Made by a program: the position numbers and the translations under genes. Shown here piece by piece: positions 11,141-22,716 of a stretch of 64,000 bases of DNA; positions within the stretch are counted from its first letter, which is position 1; every line of letters begins with the position of its first letter. The stretch is taken from assembly GCA_902728285.1 (NCBI GenBank), contig CACVBU010001102.1, positions 2,644,789 through 2,708,788 on the forward strand, given 5' to 3'. The notes beneath the pieces were generated by a model, which did not search any database, was not told where the DNA came from, and saw only the letters and a list, made by a program, of their open reading frames with translations. This DNA comes from Clytia hemisphaerica. Lineage: Eukaryota; Cnidaria; Hydrozoa; Leptothecata; Clytiidae.

Positions 11141-11771
11141 AGGTTTTGTTTTTAAGAGCCCCCCCCCCCCAGCGGACCCAAAATTCACGCCATCACGCCA
11201 ATTTTTTTTCGATTTCACGCCATCACGCCTGAAAAATGTGATTTTCACGATCACGCCAATTTTTTTCGATTTAACGCCATTACGCCTATTTTTTTTTTAT
11301 TACGCCAGTTTTCACGCTCATATCCTCTGGATAAATTCAGTTTTAGATCACGTTTAGACCCATTTGTATGGATTTAATGCCGTTATATAAGCTTGATTTT
11401 TGCCCACAAATTGGAGTGTGTTTGGTCGTAAATCAGCTTTTTGGCATTGTCATAGCGTAAGTCAAGATTATATCATTTTTCCTATCGGAAACACCCGAAA
11501 AATTCAGAAAGGAATTTGACCTCTGTTTTTCTACCGGCTCGCTGGGGGGGGGGGCTCTTTAAATAAGAGTGATATCGTTTGCATACTCATCAATTTTAAT
11601 TCACAAGCTTTTTCACATTGGATTGACACGGATGTGGAGCAAGATTGGTAACAAAGAAAAAGAAAAACATTTTTTGCTTATATCAACATAATATAACAAT
11701 AGCAAGACACTGTCCTGATATGAAATATGTGTCTGATATGAAACGGAAACACTTATGTAAAAACATAACCT
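11141..11771. mobile_element. TTAA-type MITE split by a nested insertion
   Basis: The left tip AGGTTTTGTTTTT (11,141) is preceded by TTAG, a one-base decay of TTAA. The right end is ...AACCT|TTAA at 11,772-11,775. The body after 11,563 matches, in reverse orientation, the intact copy at 47,391-47,618, sharing 'gatatcgtttgc', 'cacattggattga' and 'gatatgaaa'. The left tip and the body are separated by the G/C-capped element at 11,156-11,557. The terminal AGG after TTAA resembles Kolobok-type MITEs; the superfamily is inference. Confidence 0.75.
11156..11557. mobile_element. Homopolymer-capped mini-element (poly-C/poly-G TIR) with 'cacgcca' array
   Basis: The ends are GAGCCCCCCCCCCCAGCG and the inverse CGCTGGGGGGGGGGGCTC. 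A direct TTTAA stands immediately outside both ends (11,151-11,155 and 11,558-11,562), consistent with a 5-bp target duplication. The first 150 bp are a degenerate array of 'cacgccatcacgcc' and 'attttttttcgat' words. It lies inside an older TTAA-type MITE, so it inserted later. Confidence 0.75.
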
Positions 11772-12264
11772 TTAATATTTCACTTAAAAACTCATCAAAA
11801 TTGTTTTAAGTAGTAAATGATATGTATAATAAAGCTTTTTACAAATCTAATTTGATGGTTTGTTTTGAAGTACAGAAATTGTTTTATAAACTCTTTTGTT
11901 GACACCAAACCTAGAATTTTGTCAATATGTTGGCAAATTTTCGGTTATTCCAATTAGTTATGAGCTTTTAATATCATGAACCACTGTATAGGCTACTGAC
12001 ACTGAAAATGTTGAGTAATTTCGTTCGATCGAGGTTGCACGCATTTTATATGTTTGGTACAGTAATCAGTTTCTACAGTCAAAGTTCTTTAAATGATACG
12101 TGTGATAGACTGTTTTATTGTTGTATAATTGCCGAGTTTCACTGTATCTCCATCATCATCGACAATATTCTGCTTCACTTCAATTTCAATGTCAAGATGT
12201 CAACTCAGACATGAAAAATTGTTAATAATAACTGACTGAAGCTCAGTGGAGACTTATATTCCCA

Positions 12265-12423
12265 TATTTTCTGGGAAAATATAGCATAATGTTTTGCAGC
12301 GAGGGTTGGTTTATTTGATTAATTTCAATGGGGATAAAAATCGGCATATAATTTTCCATCGGGACGATATTTTGGCTAATTTGGCCAGTGGGAAGGGGTC
12401 CCAGTGGGTCTGTGAGAAGTGGG
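12265..12423. mobile_element. 5'-truncated copy of the TTCTCACAGACC MITE family
   Basis: It matches the right half of the full copy at 20,662-20,951: 'aaaatatagcaYaat.ttttgcag', 'ggggataaaaatcgg', 'gggacgatattttggc', 'ccagtgggaaggggtcccag' and the terminal GGTCTGTGAGAA. The left half is missing. Confidence 0.7.
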
Positions 12424-12429
12424 TGTGTC

Positions 12430-14020
12430 ATCGAAGTCATAGAGTGTCAGAACAAGTTGCATTTAACATTCATAGGTACCTTCCTCTGTAAAAAGTATAA
12501 CATAACGTAATCGAATTCCAATGATATTGAATGATATCAGTAATATCTTTGGCTAATATTTCCATTAGATAGAGATCTTGTTGGTACTGTAAAATAATTT
12601 ATGTAATCGTATAACTTTGCATAATCCTTTCATTAGAGTTACTTAAAGTTGTTAAACTAAAGGCTGTATTTTCAGCTTTATCTTTCAAAGGGCTAAAAGT
12701 TGATATAATTTGATGGACTTTCAATTGTTGCTTTTCTGAGCCGCCGGAATCTCTCTCTTCAACAGAATATTTAAATATTGATAGGATTTCATTTCGTCAT
12801 AGATTATGAAAAAGCATAACTCGTCAAATTTTATAGAACCGTGCTTATTATTCCTACCAGTGCAAAAACTTTGATAGAGTGTAAGAGTAGCCTAAATTAA
12901 ATTAATGGTGGCTCTAAACAGATCTAAGAAAAGTTAGGGACGAAAAATTGCTTGGCTTTTCAGCAAAACAGTCTATAAACTAATATGAAGTGACCTATGC
13001 TCGCGTTGTGCTTGTGGAATGCTTATGAAATGATAAATTTATGTCCGTCGCCCGAACTTCTATATTGATTTACATATTTTTCTCAAAAATACTGGGGATT
13101 TATGACTATACGCATATTTAGCTTTTATATTCCATCTAGCATTAATGTCAACTGACAACTCTTATGTGTATACCCTGCGGTATTAGGGAGTGGTAAGCCT
13201 GTACTCAAATCAGATTGATCTTTAGATAGTTGAAGTTATGCTCGATTTTATGTCGTCACGTCAAATTTTTAAATTTGTGTTACGGAATGAATCTATAAAT
13301 GATGAACCTATTTTCCGCCACAATAGCCTAAGAGTTGGCCAAGAATTTGACCAAATAACTTGCTGTAAATCTTAAAGATAATTTTCATAGAAAGGATTGT
13401 TGATTTACAAAAATCTCGAATATTGTCTGTAAAGTTCAACAAGAATAAAAAAAATCCGGTAAACCCGTGTATTTGGATTTGTCCGTCACAATGATTACGT
13501 AATAAATATATTAAATCTTGTGTGTGTGTCACGAGCGCTTTTTTTCAGCAAAAATATTTTCTTCATTTCTGTCAATCGAGCAGTAATGTTTTGAAAGCAG
13601 ATTGATTATAATCTTGTAAAGAGGACATCAGATTAATTTTATTGCCTTATTGATTTTTAATTATTTTTAGAGATAACCGACAAATATACATCCTATTTTA
13701 TGCAACAATCCATATAAAATAGAATGTATGATATGTAAATTTAGCATGAAGAAGATAGATTTGATTTAGTAATGTATTAAATACATACGAATTTAAAACA
13801 CAAACATTGCAGGTTTGATGGACACTGATAGAGTTGGTTTTACTGGCTGTGAAATTGTGAGTGAACTGTAAACATCAAATTACTAAACGGAGCAAACTGG
13901 TTAAAAAGCTTTTGTATGTATCTCATCGCATGTTGTTTTGGAATTATAAATTATTAAAACTTTAGTTTTTGTAAAATTGTCACGTGACTTTTTGATATAA
14001 TTTGGGGACGAGGGAGTTAT
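12430..14020. other. Intergenic upstream of the DEG/ENaC gene
   Basis: No coding exon was seen. Promoter elements for the channel gene presumably lie at the 3' end of this stretch, but I see no unambiguous TATA box, and the transcription start cannot be placed from sequence alone. Confidence 0.4.
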
Positions 14021-14028
14021 TTTTCATT

Positions 14029-17000
14029 ATGTTTGCTTTCCGAAGAGCGCAGAATTTTCGTCGACTGTCTTCATCAAATAACGAAGAACTTTCAATGGAA
14101 ATGATAGATAGGGATGAAAGTCAATCTTCGAAAGAAAACGATCCTTTTATACAGGACATTGAGGAAACAGATGTTTTGAAAAAAGCCAATGGGACAAGTA
14201 ATGATGAATCTACTCAGAACTTTCCAAGTGTTTTAAAAAGAGAGAACAAACCACCTTTACTTCGATTCGCAGCGTCTGTAAAGAAAGTTCGAGAAAATAC
14301 TGGACAAGTGGTTGAAAATACTGAGGTGGATGACGAACTTTTAAGCCCCAGCCAACGGACTCTAAAGAAACCGAAAACACCAACGACACCAATGAAAGAC
14401 GCGGCTACAAACGTAAAGAATGTAAAAAGTGCTGTCACGTTCATGCAAAAAGCTAGCCTACGCTCGAGCTTGAAAAAGAAACTTCGTAAGATAGCAGAAG
14501 AGAGGCTAACTATACGGCAAATCTTTCGTCGCTACGTGGATCAATCAACATTGCACGGATTCAGATATATAGTCTCTGATTCGTACTATGTTCGACGCTT
14601 CCTATGGGCTTGCCTCATGATTTTAGGCGCTGTTTATTTTATCATAAAACTCAAACAAGGTATTATTGAATATTTCTCCTATCCATTTAGTACTCTATCT
14701 ACAATGGAGTACGTCAAAGAATCGCTACCACTGCCTGCTATTACTTTCTGTAGTGTAAACCAGTTCAAATTAAGCCGATTGGAAGAGAGTCCTTTAATGT
14801 ACAGACTATATAAAGAGAATCGGTTGCCACTACCCCGTAATTGGAGTGACCCGGGTTTCGACATATCCGGTGAAGAGTTACACGAGCAATTGAAAAACGT
14901 ATCATTGAACATTGATGATATTTTTAAGCACTGTGATTGGATAAAACGTGACACGGCGCACCCTCTTGTTCCACCACGTGTATGCCACTCCGGTAATTTT
15001 ACTTCCCATTTTTCAAAAAGTGGACAAATCTGTTTCACATTGAATTCTGGCAAAGATAACCATACAAAACTTGAAGTCAACCATTTTGGTATAAATGATG
15101 GTTATGAGGCTATGTTTGATTTCAATAACCAAGATGTCATCCCGTTTGAAGATTATACTGGTATACATGTGATCATTCATGATCCTAATGAATTACCTAC
15201 TGATAAAGTCGGATTTCTCATCTCACCTGGTTTCAAAGTTTACGTTAATTTGAAACGTGTCGAGGTAACAAACTTTGAATGCGACTTTTAACCCTATATT
15301 TCCTTTTTAAATTTCTTACTTTATTAGATCTCTTTCCTTGTGATTTAATCCGTCAAACGGGTGTTATCAGACATCCCTGTCTCATCGTTTTGTCTAGCGC
15401 CAAGAGTCCCTTGCTTTTGATTTGTAGGAATTTAAATTTCTGTTACACGTTTTTGTATAAGAAAAAACTAATATAAGAACATAAGGCTTCAATGGCCATA
15501 ATGCTAAGAACAAGTTAAGAACATTTCAAGGCTTTGGGGATACTTAAAAACACCCGATTTCTTAGGAAAATGGGCAAAATACCCATAAAATGGGGGAAAA
15601 TAAGAACATGTTAAGAACATTTTTAGGCTTAAAACTCAAAAAGTTAAGAACATCCGAAAGCTTCAAAAATTTTGCATGCTCTCATAAAAAACGTGTATTT
15701 ACAATAAAATAATGAAATGATGGTACTTATCATAGCTGGTAGACTTTGAAAATGATCAAACTCGGAAAAAAATTAATCACTTTCCTTGTAGGTCAACAAT
15801 CTTGAGCCACCCTACAGTACAAAATGTGGTGAAAAGCAGCTGAAATATTATGAGACATATTCACAAAGTGCGTGTCTGATGGAAAAATTGACAGACTTTG
15901 TTGGTGAGAAGTGTGGGTGCAGAGAGCTGTATATGCCAGGTATATGAGTTTTTTGTCTTTTTATTACTTAGTCGTTTCACGTGGTCCAAATCATGAAAGT
16001 TCTCTACGGGATAGTCATGATTGTACTTTTAGTAACAACTATGATGCAAAATTGTCGGGAAATACTCTTTTTGTCAGGGAAACTAGACTGTTACAAATAG
16101 TTCTTTAATGACATGAAAGGAAGAAAAGCAGAAAACACAAGGGAAATCTTTCTTCATATTGTTTTTGATAGCATTTAGTCGATATATAGTTATGATTTCT
16201 TTTTCAGACAACAACCTTCCATATTGTTCACTGCGAGAAACATTTTCATGTGCTTATCCTATGAAAGGTGAGTTGACTGTTCTAATGCGAAAAAGAACTT
16301 TGTAAGGTTTCTGTTGAACGTTTCCCGAATAAAATTGGCTGAACTTTGCTTTTTGATAATTTTTATGACGCTGAGTCCAGTGAAGTAGACTAGGAGCATT
16401 TGGCGAGTTCGCCATTTTGGAAAAAAATATTTGAAATCCAAATAACAAAAAAGCTACTCGAAGTTGAAAAATATAATTAAGCATGAGAAACAAACATCAA
16501 TAACAGATTTTTCAAATAAAAACATTGCTTTTTCTTTTTTTACCTGGCAAAAACGAAGAAAATCAAAAAAAGCATATTACCATATACTACCGGGCCACTT
16601 CATCGCGCCATCCAGTCTATAAAAAAGCTTTAAGTGGACCCCGGGCTAGTTGTCGAGGAGATCAGAACACTAGAGCGTTCACTGATTTTTGGAAACCCTA
16701 GTGACATAGAGATTTTTTATCTAACTAGATTCCAGTTAGGTATAGATACAAATAACTTTATCAACCAGGAAATGCTTTGAATTTTTCTATCTTGACAACA
16801 AACCCCCTGAGCTTTGGCCTTTTACAGGTTTTTCACAGCGACATCGACATATACATAAGATCCGTTTATGTTTAGAATCTTTTAACCAATACGAAGCAAG
16901 GTTGGAATGTCCAATCGATTGCCAAGTGGTTGAATATCAGACCACCATTACTGATTCTCGATTTCTCCACAATCCACCCACCGGTCTTGAGCCTGCCATC

Positions 17001-18439
17001 ATTAAACAACATTTAGCAGTCAAGAAACAAAACAAATCACATATTTTGGATTTACATAACAGCATGAATCATAGAGAGCTTGAGCATTATGTCGAGTAAG
17101 TTACCGTGAGCGTCATAGTCTAGCGTTTAGCTTTCTTTAAAATCAACATGTGATGACGGACTATAAGAATTTCTTTGTAATAATGTTGTACTATTCAAAG
17201 AATCTTAATTATGACCCGGCAGGATTTTTTCAGCCAGTAGGGATAAACATTACGGACAGAAACTCGATGGGGATTGATATTCCAACATTATTTATGGCTG
17301 GGGAGGTCAAATCAAAAACTTCAGTGGGGACGGGAAAAATAACATAACATTTTGCAGTGAGAATTATTTTATTTGACTATTTTCAGTGGAGACAAAAATT
17401 GGAGGATAAATTTCCACCATGGACGATATTTTGGCCAATTTTTCCAGTCGGAAGGGGTCCCAGGGGGTCTGTGAGAAGGAGGTGTTATGATGTTTTGATG
17501 GCTCTCTTTCATTGAATGTTTTCTACATTTTTCACTTATTGTGATTTAATTGGTACGATCTAACGGAACTCAAACAAAATCTGCTCTATGATGGTATGTC
17601 AGAATAAGATGTAATCCATGTCCTTCCACGAAGCTCACATCTTTTTACCATTTTAGAGACAATTTGGTTGAAGTGATCTTCTTCTTTGGAGAGATGAGTA
17701 AAACCATACACACTCAAGAAGCAAGTTTCGATTTCTACCAATTCCTTGGTAAGTTTATGATCTGCCTTCCAACTTTTCACGAAGATTTCGAACAAAATTC
17801 TAACTTTGAATCATGTCAGGGAAACCCTTTCCCAGCGAGTGATGAGTAGTTCGTAGTCCTGGGGGGGGGGGTGCTAAGGTTGCGAGCTGACGGGGGGGGG
17901 GGGTGCCGCCCGACTTTCGAACTTTGGACCCTTACCGGGACTAAAAAGGAGAAAACAAAGGATAATTTTGGAAATTTTACGACCCTTAGCGGGACAAATT
18001 TGACCAATTTTGACCAAATTTCGATCTTTCAGGGGGTAAAAACTTGAAATTTTCCTATTTTTCCGACCCTTAGCGGGACTTTGGAAGTCCAAAAAAGGTA
18101 CCCTTAAGGGCGGCACATACCTTACCCTCCTTTTGCCTTAGTACCTCCCCCGGGTTCGTAGTAGCTATAAAATGAAGGGCTATCAAACAATCTTTGGTAG
18201 TTTTTTTTAAAACATGGATTCTTCAACTAATTTCAATGTTCTCGACAGGTGACATGGGTGGTGAGATCGGTTTGATGTTGGGTGCAAGTTTGCTGACATT
18301 CTTTGAATTTATTGATTTGTTTGCTTTCCTTGGTTATCACCAGTTGTTAAGATTACAAAAGAGATGGACTAATGACGATGAAGAAAATAAAGAAGAGGAA
18401 GAAGTTCAGGGAGAGGACTTTGAGGAGGAAGTGGATTAA
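14029..18439 (+). CDS. DEG/ENaC family cation channel subunit, complete, six exons
   Basis: Exons 14029-15264, 15792-15939, 16208-16267, 16828-17095, 17657-17748 and 18249-18439 all have GT-AG borders and consistent phase. They give about 664 residues. The ATG at 14029 is chosen because the frame upstream of it offers only a TTG. Residues 176-177 are the conserved His-Gly gating pair and TM1 is about 191-207. The post-TM1 block LPLPAITFCSVN matches the family. The cysteine-rich extracellular loop includes NLEPPYSTKCG, a CGC triplet and CPIDCQVVEY. Exon 6 has DMGGEIGLMLGAS with the GxS selectivity filter (Gly613-Ala-Ser615), TM2 about 607-633 and an acidic cytosolic tail. DEG/ENaC subunits form trimeric, amiloride-sensitive plasma-membrane cation channels. 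In cnidarians several are gated by RFamide neuropeptides, but that ligand is only inferred here. The roughly 175-residue N-terminal cytosolic region is unusually long and rich in Ser, Thr, Pro and charged residues. Confidence 0.94.
15475..15665. repeat. Degenerate 'taagaacat' array in intron 1 of the channel gene
   Basis: The words 'taagaacat(t/g)ttaagaacatttttaggctt' recur several times within the intron. A related stretch is at about 28,180-28,265, with 'agaacatcttaaaaatatttttaggcttaaaac' spread over it. No TIRs were found around it. Confidence 0.5.
17213..17480. mobile_element. TTCTCACAGACC-family MITE copy in intron 4 of the channel gene
   Basis: It begins 'gacccggcaggattttttcag' and ends 'gggggtctgtgagaagga'. 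The internal blocks 'cgatggggattga', 'ttttgcagtgag' and 'gacgatattttggccaatttt' are in the same order as in the 20.7-kb copy. The outermost left TIR bases are lost. TTATGA occurs at both borders and may be a remnant of the target duplication. Confidence 0.75.
17858..18154. mobile_element. hAT-like mini-element with 8-bp target duplication, in intron 5
   Basis: A direct 8-bp repeat, TTCGTAGT, stands at 17,850-17,857 and 18,155-18,162. The inner ends are CCTGGGGGGGGGGGTGCTAAGG and, on the other strand, CCCGGGGGAGGTACTAAGGC. The interior holds repeated 'gacccttagcgggac' words and a second G run near 17,892. An 8-bp duplication is typical of hAT transposons. There is no coding capacity. Its position close to the last channel exon leaves that exon's acceptor (ctcgacag|GT) intact. 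Confidence 0.8.
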
Positions 18440-19430
18440 GTAGAGCTTCGGTGAAAGCAGAGAGACTTGGAAGATTTTAGATTTATTTCAACAAATTTCA
18501 GATTTTAACCAATACCCCTGATTTCATAAGCGTGACACCTGTTAGGGTTAAAGAAAATTAAACGGTACACCATAATCACACCTAGTGTTTTAAGTAAGAT
18601 TCCAGCTACTTATAATTCTATGATAAGATTTATAAAGACCGAGGATATTATATTGTAAATTGTATTATATTTTCTTATTACCTATAGATAGTATTGCTGT
18701 ATTTGTCATTTTATAAATTAAGATTGTTAAATTTAATTGGTTAAGTACTTAATTATAAAGATAAATTTGTGGATAATGGATTGATCCTATGAAAATTGTT
18801 TGATTTTTGATCAAATAGTTTATTGGTTACTTTGTTATGGATAATCTTGTTTTTCTCAGCATATAAACCTCATCCACATAAGGAAGAAGATTCAAAAGGT
18901 ACATCTGCCCTACAGTAACCATTTTCCAAGGAGTTGTTACCCAAGAGGCTTTCGAATATCATAAGATTTGTGTAAGATTCATAAGGACATCTGTTTCGAC
19001 CATATTTTCATAACATAATATGAATTTTTCAATATTTCCATTCCTTATATCCTTTCCCCCCGGAATAATACAATTCTTCGATTAATCCATTATTTCCCAT
19101 ATATGCCTCTGTATAATTATTTATCTTTCGATTATCAAAACAATATTGTTATTCGTCTGTCAATCATGTATCCTGCGTCCTTCGTTCTTTTACTCCACTC
19201 ATAATATTTTATGCAATGACAAGCATTTTATAGGTATCCTATATATCATATAATTCGAAGGATATTATATAAAAATATATTGCATAAAATTGTATAAAAT
19301 ATTATCAAGAAATGGAACATATAAGATAAAACCATCGATGATAAAACGTATTTGAACACACAGTCATAATGTTCAACTATAGGATATTTCTATAAAGATT
19401 TAAAGCACAGCAAAAAAGATTTAAAAACTA
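18440..19430. other. 3' flank of the channel gene and intergenic sequence
   Basis: No further exon. No canonical AATAAA was found close to the stop codon, so the poly(A) site cannot be assigned. Very AT-rich from about 18,640 on. Confidence 0.4.
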
Positions 19431-19435
19431 TGCCA

Positions 19436-19785
19436 TACTACAATCATGGTCGTAATATTTGAGAAAAAAGGGAAATTCACCGGGAAGTTTTGAAACCACA
19501 ATCAATTTGTAAGTGCTCTAAAGTAGGTTGGAAGGGTAGACTTTTAACTCTGAGTTTTAACATGAGACTTAAGACTTAGGACCTTAGGATGTAAGGATCC
19601 AAATGTTCAAAAATGGTCCAATAAGGCTCATAATATAGCCTGGAGGTCCATAAACCCGAGCCAAATTGAAATATCCGATTAAATTTGAGAGATGGCCCAA
19701 AATCGACTTTCTCGCCCGAACTCCAAATTTCGAAAAACGTTGAAATAAGCTTAATTCTAAATAAATTTCGACCATGATTGTACGT
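19436..19785. repeat. Inverted-repeat element, about 350 bp
   Basis: 'ctacaatcatggtcg' near 19,438 is matched by its inverse 'cgaccatgattgtac' near 19,769, with partial similarity further inside. The interior has 'gacttaagacttagga'-type words. It is probably a decayed MITE; the superfamily is unclear. Confidence 0.5.
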
Positions 19786-20237
19786 TTTCATTTCTTAATT
19801 CTCTCGCCAAAAATTTAGTATTCCATATTTTTGAAACTTTGATTTTAAAGAATAATATTTCAGGAAACTTTCACGGTTGAAAAATGAATTTGCTGTAGGT
19901 AAAGCAGGTGACATTCGAATTAAAAAGTTCTTGCAATGAAGACTCTGTATATAATATATTATTAGTCCAAAATTCTGAGTCGAATGAATATTGCAATCAA
20001 AATATAACCTCTCTTGGCATGGAGTTTATCTGTAGAATTTAGCTTTTTTGGAATTTATCGTGTCAATTTACCAGTAGGTAGGATACCGTAAGTATACTAT
20101 GCTGTATAAAATAGATTTTTTATTCATATCATATTCCATTACAATTACATGCATATAATTCCCACTCACTGAAGATAGATGTTACATCTCATTATGAGAC
20201 AGGGGTGTTTTCGCCAACTTCTTACGCATGTTTATCG

Positions 20238-20396
20238 TACCTTATCTATAAGAATCCAAAAGTTTCCTTAACAATCAAATCGTTTTTCCTGAGTATTGAT
20301 TGGTTTATTTAGCTCAATTACATAATAATTTTGAGATTCAACCAATCAGATTGATTTGATTGTTGAGGGAACTTTCGGATTGTTATGTGTAAGTAC
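20238..20396. repeat. Short foldback element with about 45-bp arms
   Basis: The left arm includes AAAGTTTCCTTAACAATCAA. The right arm carries the inverse with few mismatches ('gattgttgagggaactttcgg'). The arms are separated by about 70 bp that again contain mutually inverse 'gattggttta' and 'caaccaatc'. Transcribed, it would form a stem-loop. Confidence 0.6.
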
Positions 20397-20661
20397 AGTA
20401 TGTATTCAATATCACAAGGGACCATAAAAGGTCTGATAATTGTCAGATCCTGCGGCGTCTTTCCTGATCAATTATATTGTGACCAACGCTAATTATAACT
20501 TCGTTCTATAACGCATCATAATGAAATCCATGGTAAAGTGGAAGTTTTTACATATCTGTTATAAAATATTTTAGATTATTGTAAGACTAAAAATCGATTT
20601 GTTTTGAAACCTTTCTATGATATAACAATGGTAATGTTTCAATTCAATTTCAAATTTTACA

Positions 20662-20951
20662 GCCCCTTCTCACAGACCCGGTAGGATCTTTCAGCTAGTG
20701 AGAGTAAAAATAGCCGGCCAAAATTCGATGGGGATCGATTGTTCCATTTCTATTTTATTGCTGGGGATTTAAATTCCATTGTTTTTGAGCCAAAGAATTC
20801 ACTGGGGATGGAAAAAATAGCACATTATTTTGCAGTAAGGATTATTTTAAGTGGGGACAAAAATTGGAGTATAAATTTCCACTAGGGACGCGATACTTTG
20901 GCCAATTTTTCCAGTGGGAAAGGATCTCATTCGGTCTGTGAGAAGGAGTGT
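20662..20951. mobile_element. Full-length MITE, TTCTCACAGACC family, with target duplication
   Basis: The ends are CCCCTTCTCACAGACC and GGTCTGTGAGAAGGAG. A direct repeat AATTTTACA flanks it (20,653-20,661 and 20,952-20,960), so the duplication is 8-9 bp, as in hAT elements. Of the copies in this window it is the best preserved and can serve as the reference for the family. Confidence 0.8.
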
Positions 20952-20961
20952 AATTTTACAA

Positions 20962-22440
20962 GCGGTTAGTACAGAAAGTTACATTCAAATTTTGCGCAAA
21001 TTCTGTGAACATTACGCAGGGATGCTCTGACGCAGCATTCCACAAGTCTCCCTTCATTGATTTCTTAGACCCGGCAGAAGTTTGAGCTATATGGCCGGGT
21101 TGAAGGTGTTATCGTCGAGAATTTCCTCAGATAAGGCTTTGAAGTTGATTACGTAAATGTGAATATTCGCATTGGTTTTACCTCATGTCAAATTTTGTTG
21201 ACAACCAGATACAGCTCACTGATTTGTTAAAAATCACAAGTTCAATATATCTTACATCCTAGAAAATGTTTTTTTTTATTAATTTCAAACTTTATGACAG
21301 CGTCTTGAAAGGTTGCTAAGACTTAAAACGATATGCGAAATATCCTCATGTCGGAAACGATTTTACAAAGTTTTATGATATATGTCAAGCACATAATAAA
21401 AGAGAAATACTGATGGTAGAATGAGTAGGATTGGGAAAAGTGTAAAGGCTAAAAAGGGGTAATCTTCAAAAAAGCCGCTACTCACATGTTAAATTATACG
21501 TTTTACCAGAACCACGCTTGCTACCAAAGGAATGTTCCATACATGAAGTTGGTGGGGTAATTATACCCTACTTGGAGATTCAGTAACTTGAATTAGAAAG
21601 AGCTTCATTTCAGCTCAGCACGTAATTCTTTCGAATCTAGAATAAATATTCCTAAAAAAAAGAAGCTTATTACTTCTGTCTTGCAACATATATTATTCAA
21701 CTTGAAAGGATTTCCAAGTAACAACTTAAAATAATAGTGTAATCTTCAAATAATTCGTCTCGATGAGTTTTCATCTGTCTTTAATTGAGTAAATTCCAAA
21801 ATAGCTATCAAAATCAGACACAGATTCTTTTGTGTTTGTTATTTTAAGAAAGTTCTCACGAAAAATTCCGTTTAGATGGATATTTCTAAGAGATAGATAA
21901 TCTCACATTGACGCACGTATGAAGACTAGCGTAGTTGCAGTGAGACGAATCTCGAAGCTTCACTTCTATTTAAGATCCAGTTTGTTATTTTAGCATAAAT
22001 CTTATCGTTTTATCCAGCCAAGGTAAATAGTTTCTTGATATGATATCATTTTCATTTGGTTTGTTTTGGTTGGGAAATCAAAAAGTTTATTTACTTTGGT
22101 ATGAATTTTGTCCTTACAAAGTCTACTATATGACAGTGAAAACTAAGGTCTTTTAAAGCTGGGCGTGCAATATAATTATTGAGTTTCAATAGTTCATTCA
22201 AGCTCTCCTGGTTGATTTAAAAAAAAGCTAATATAAACTGATTTGACCAAGGTTTGTGCGTTCGAGACAAATCAGAAAGAAGAGAAAGGAGAGAGGAGAT
22301 GCTAATCTATCGGAAAAGATAAACCAACAATGGAAAAGAATAGATGGAGGTAGTAATTTGTTTTCTAATGAGGTGTTGTAACTCGTTACCGCCTTCCATG
22401 AAAGCTATTCAATTCAGATTACGTATTCAATCTTTTGTAT
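20962..22440. other. Intergenic, no gene recognised
   Basis: AT-rich. No exon with splice borders and no matched terminal repeats were noticed. Confidence 0.4.
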
Positions 22441-22441
22441 G

Positions 22442-22493
22442 TGACGTCATGTGGATACTAGAATCAGGGGGTCATTCGATTGTTGTATAAAAG
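22442..22493 (+). promoter_or_regulatory. Promoter: CRE palindrome and TATA box
   Basis: TGACGTCA, the perfect CRE/ATF palindrome, at 22,442-22,449 is followed 37 bp downstream by TATAAAAG at 22,486-22,493. Transcription would start near 22,515-22,525. That fits a short first exon ending at the donor at 22,723 of the Ig-domain gene. Binding by CREB/ATF-type factors is inference from the motif. Confidence 0.6.
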
Positions 22494-22716
22494 CATCGAA
22501 TTATGGAAGATTGGAATCAATTGACTAGCGATTTTCAAAACGAGTTCATCTCGTCAACACAGCGACTTTACTAGCAGCAGCAATCATAATTCTTGTCTTT
22601 TCAGCACATTTTCTTCTTCGACATTTACTACAAATCAAACTTTGAAGAGTGTTCAAAAGAAAAAGAATTGTGACTATCATTATAACGAAAGATCTGATAA
22701 AAAAACTGCAAGCAAA

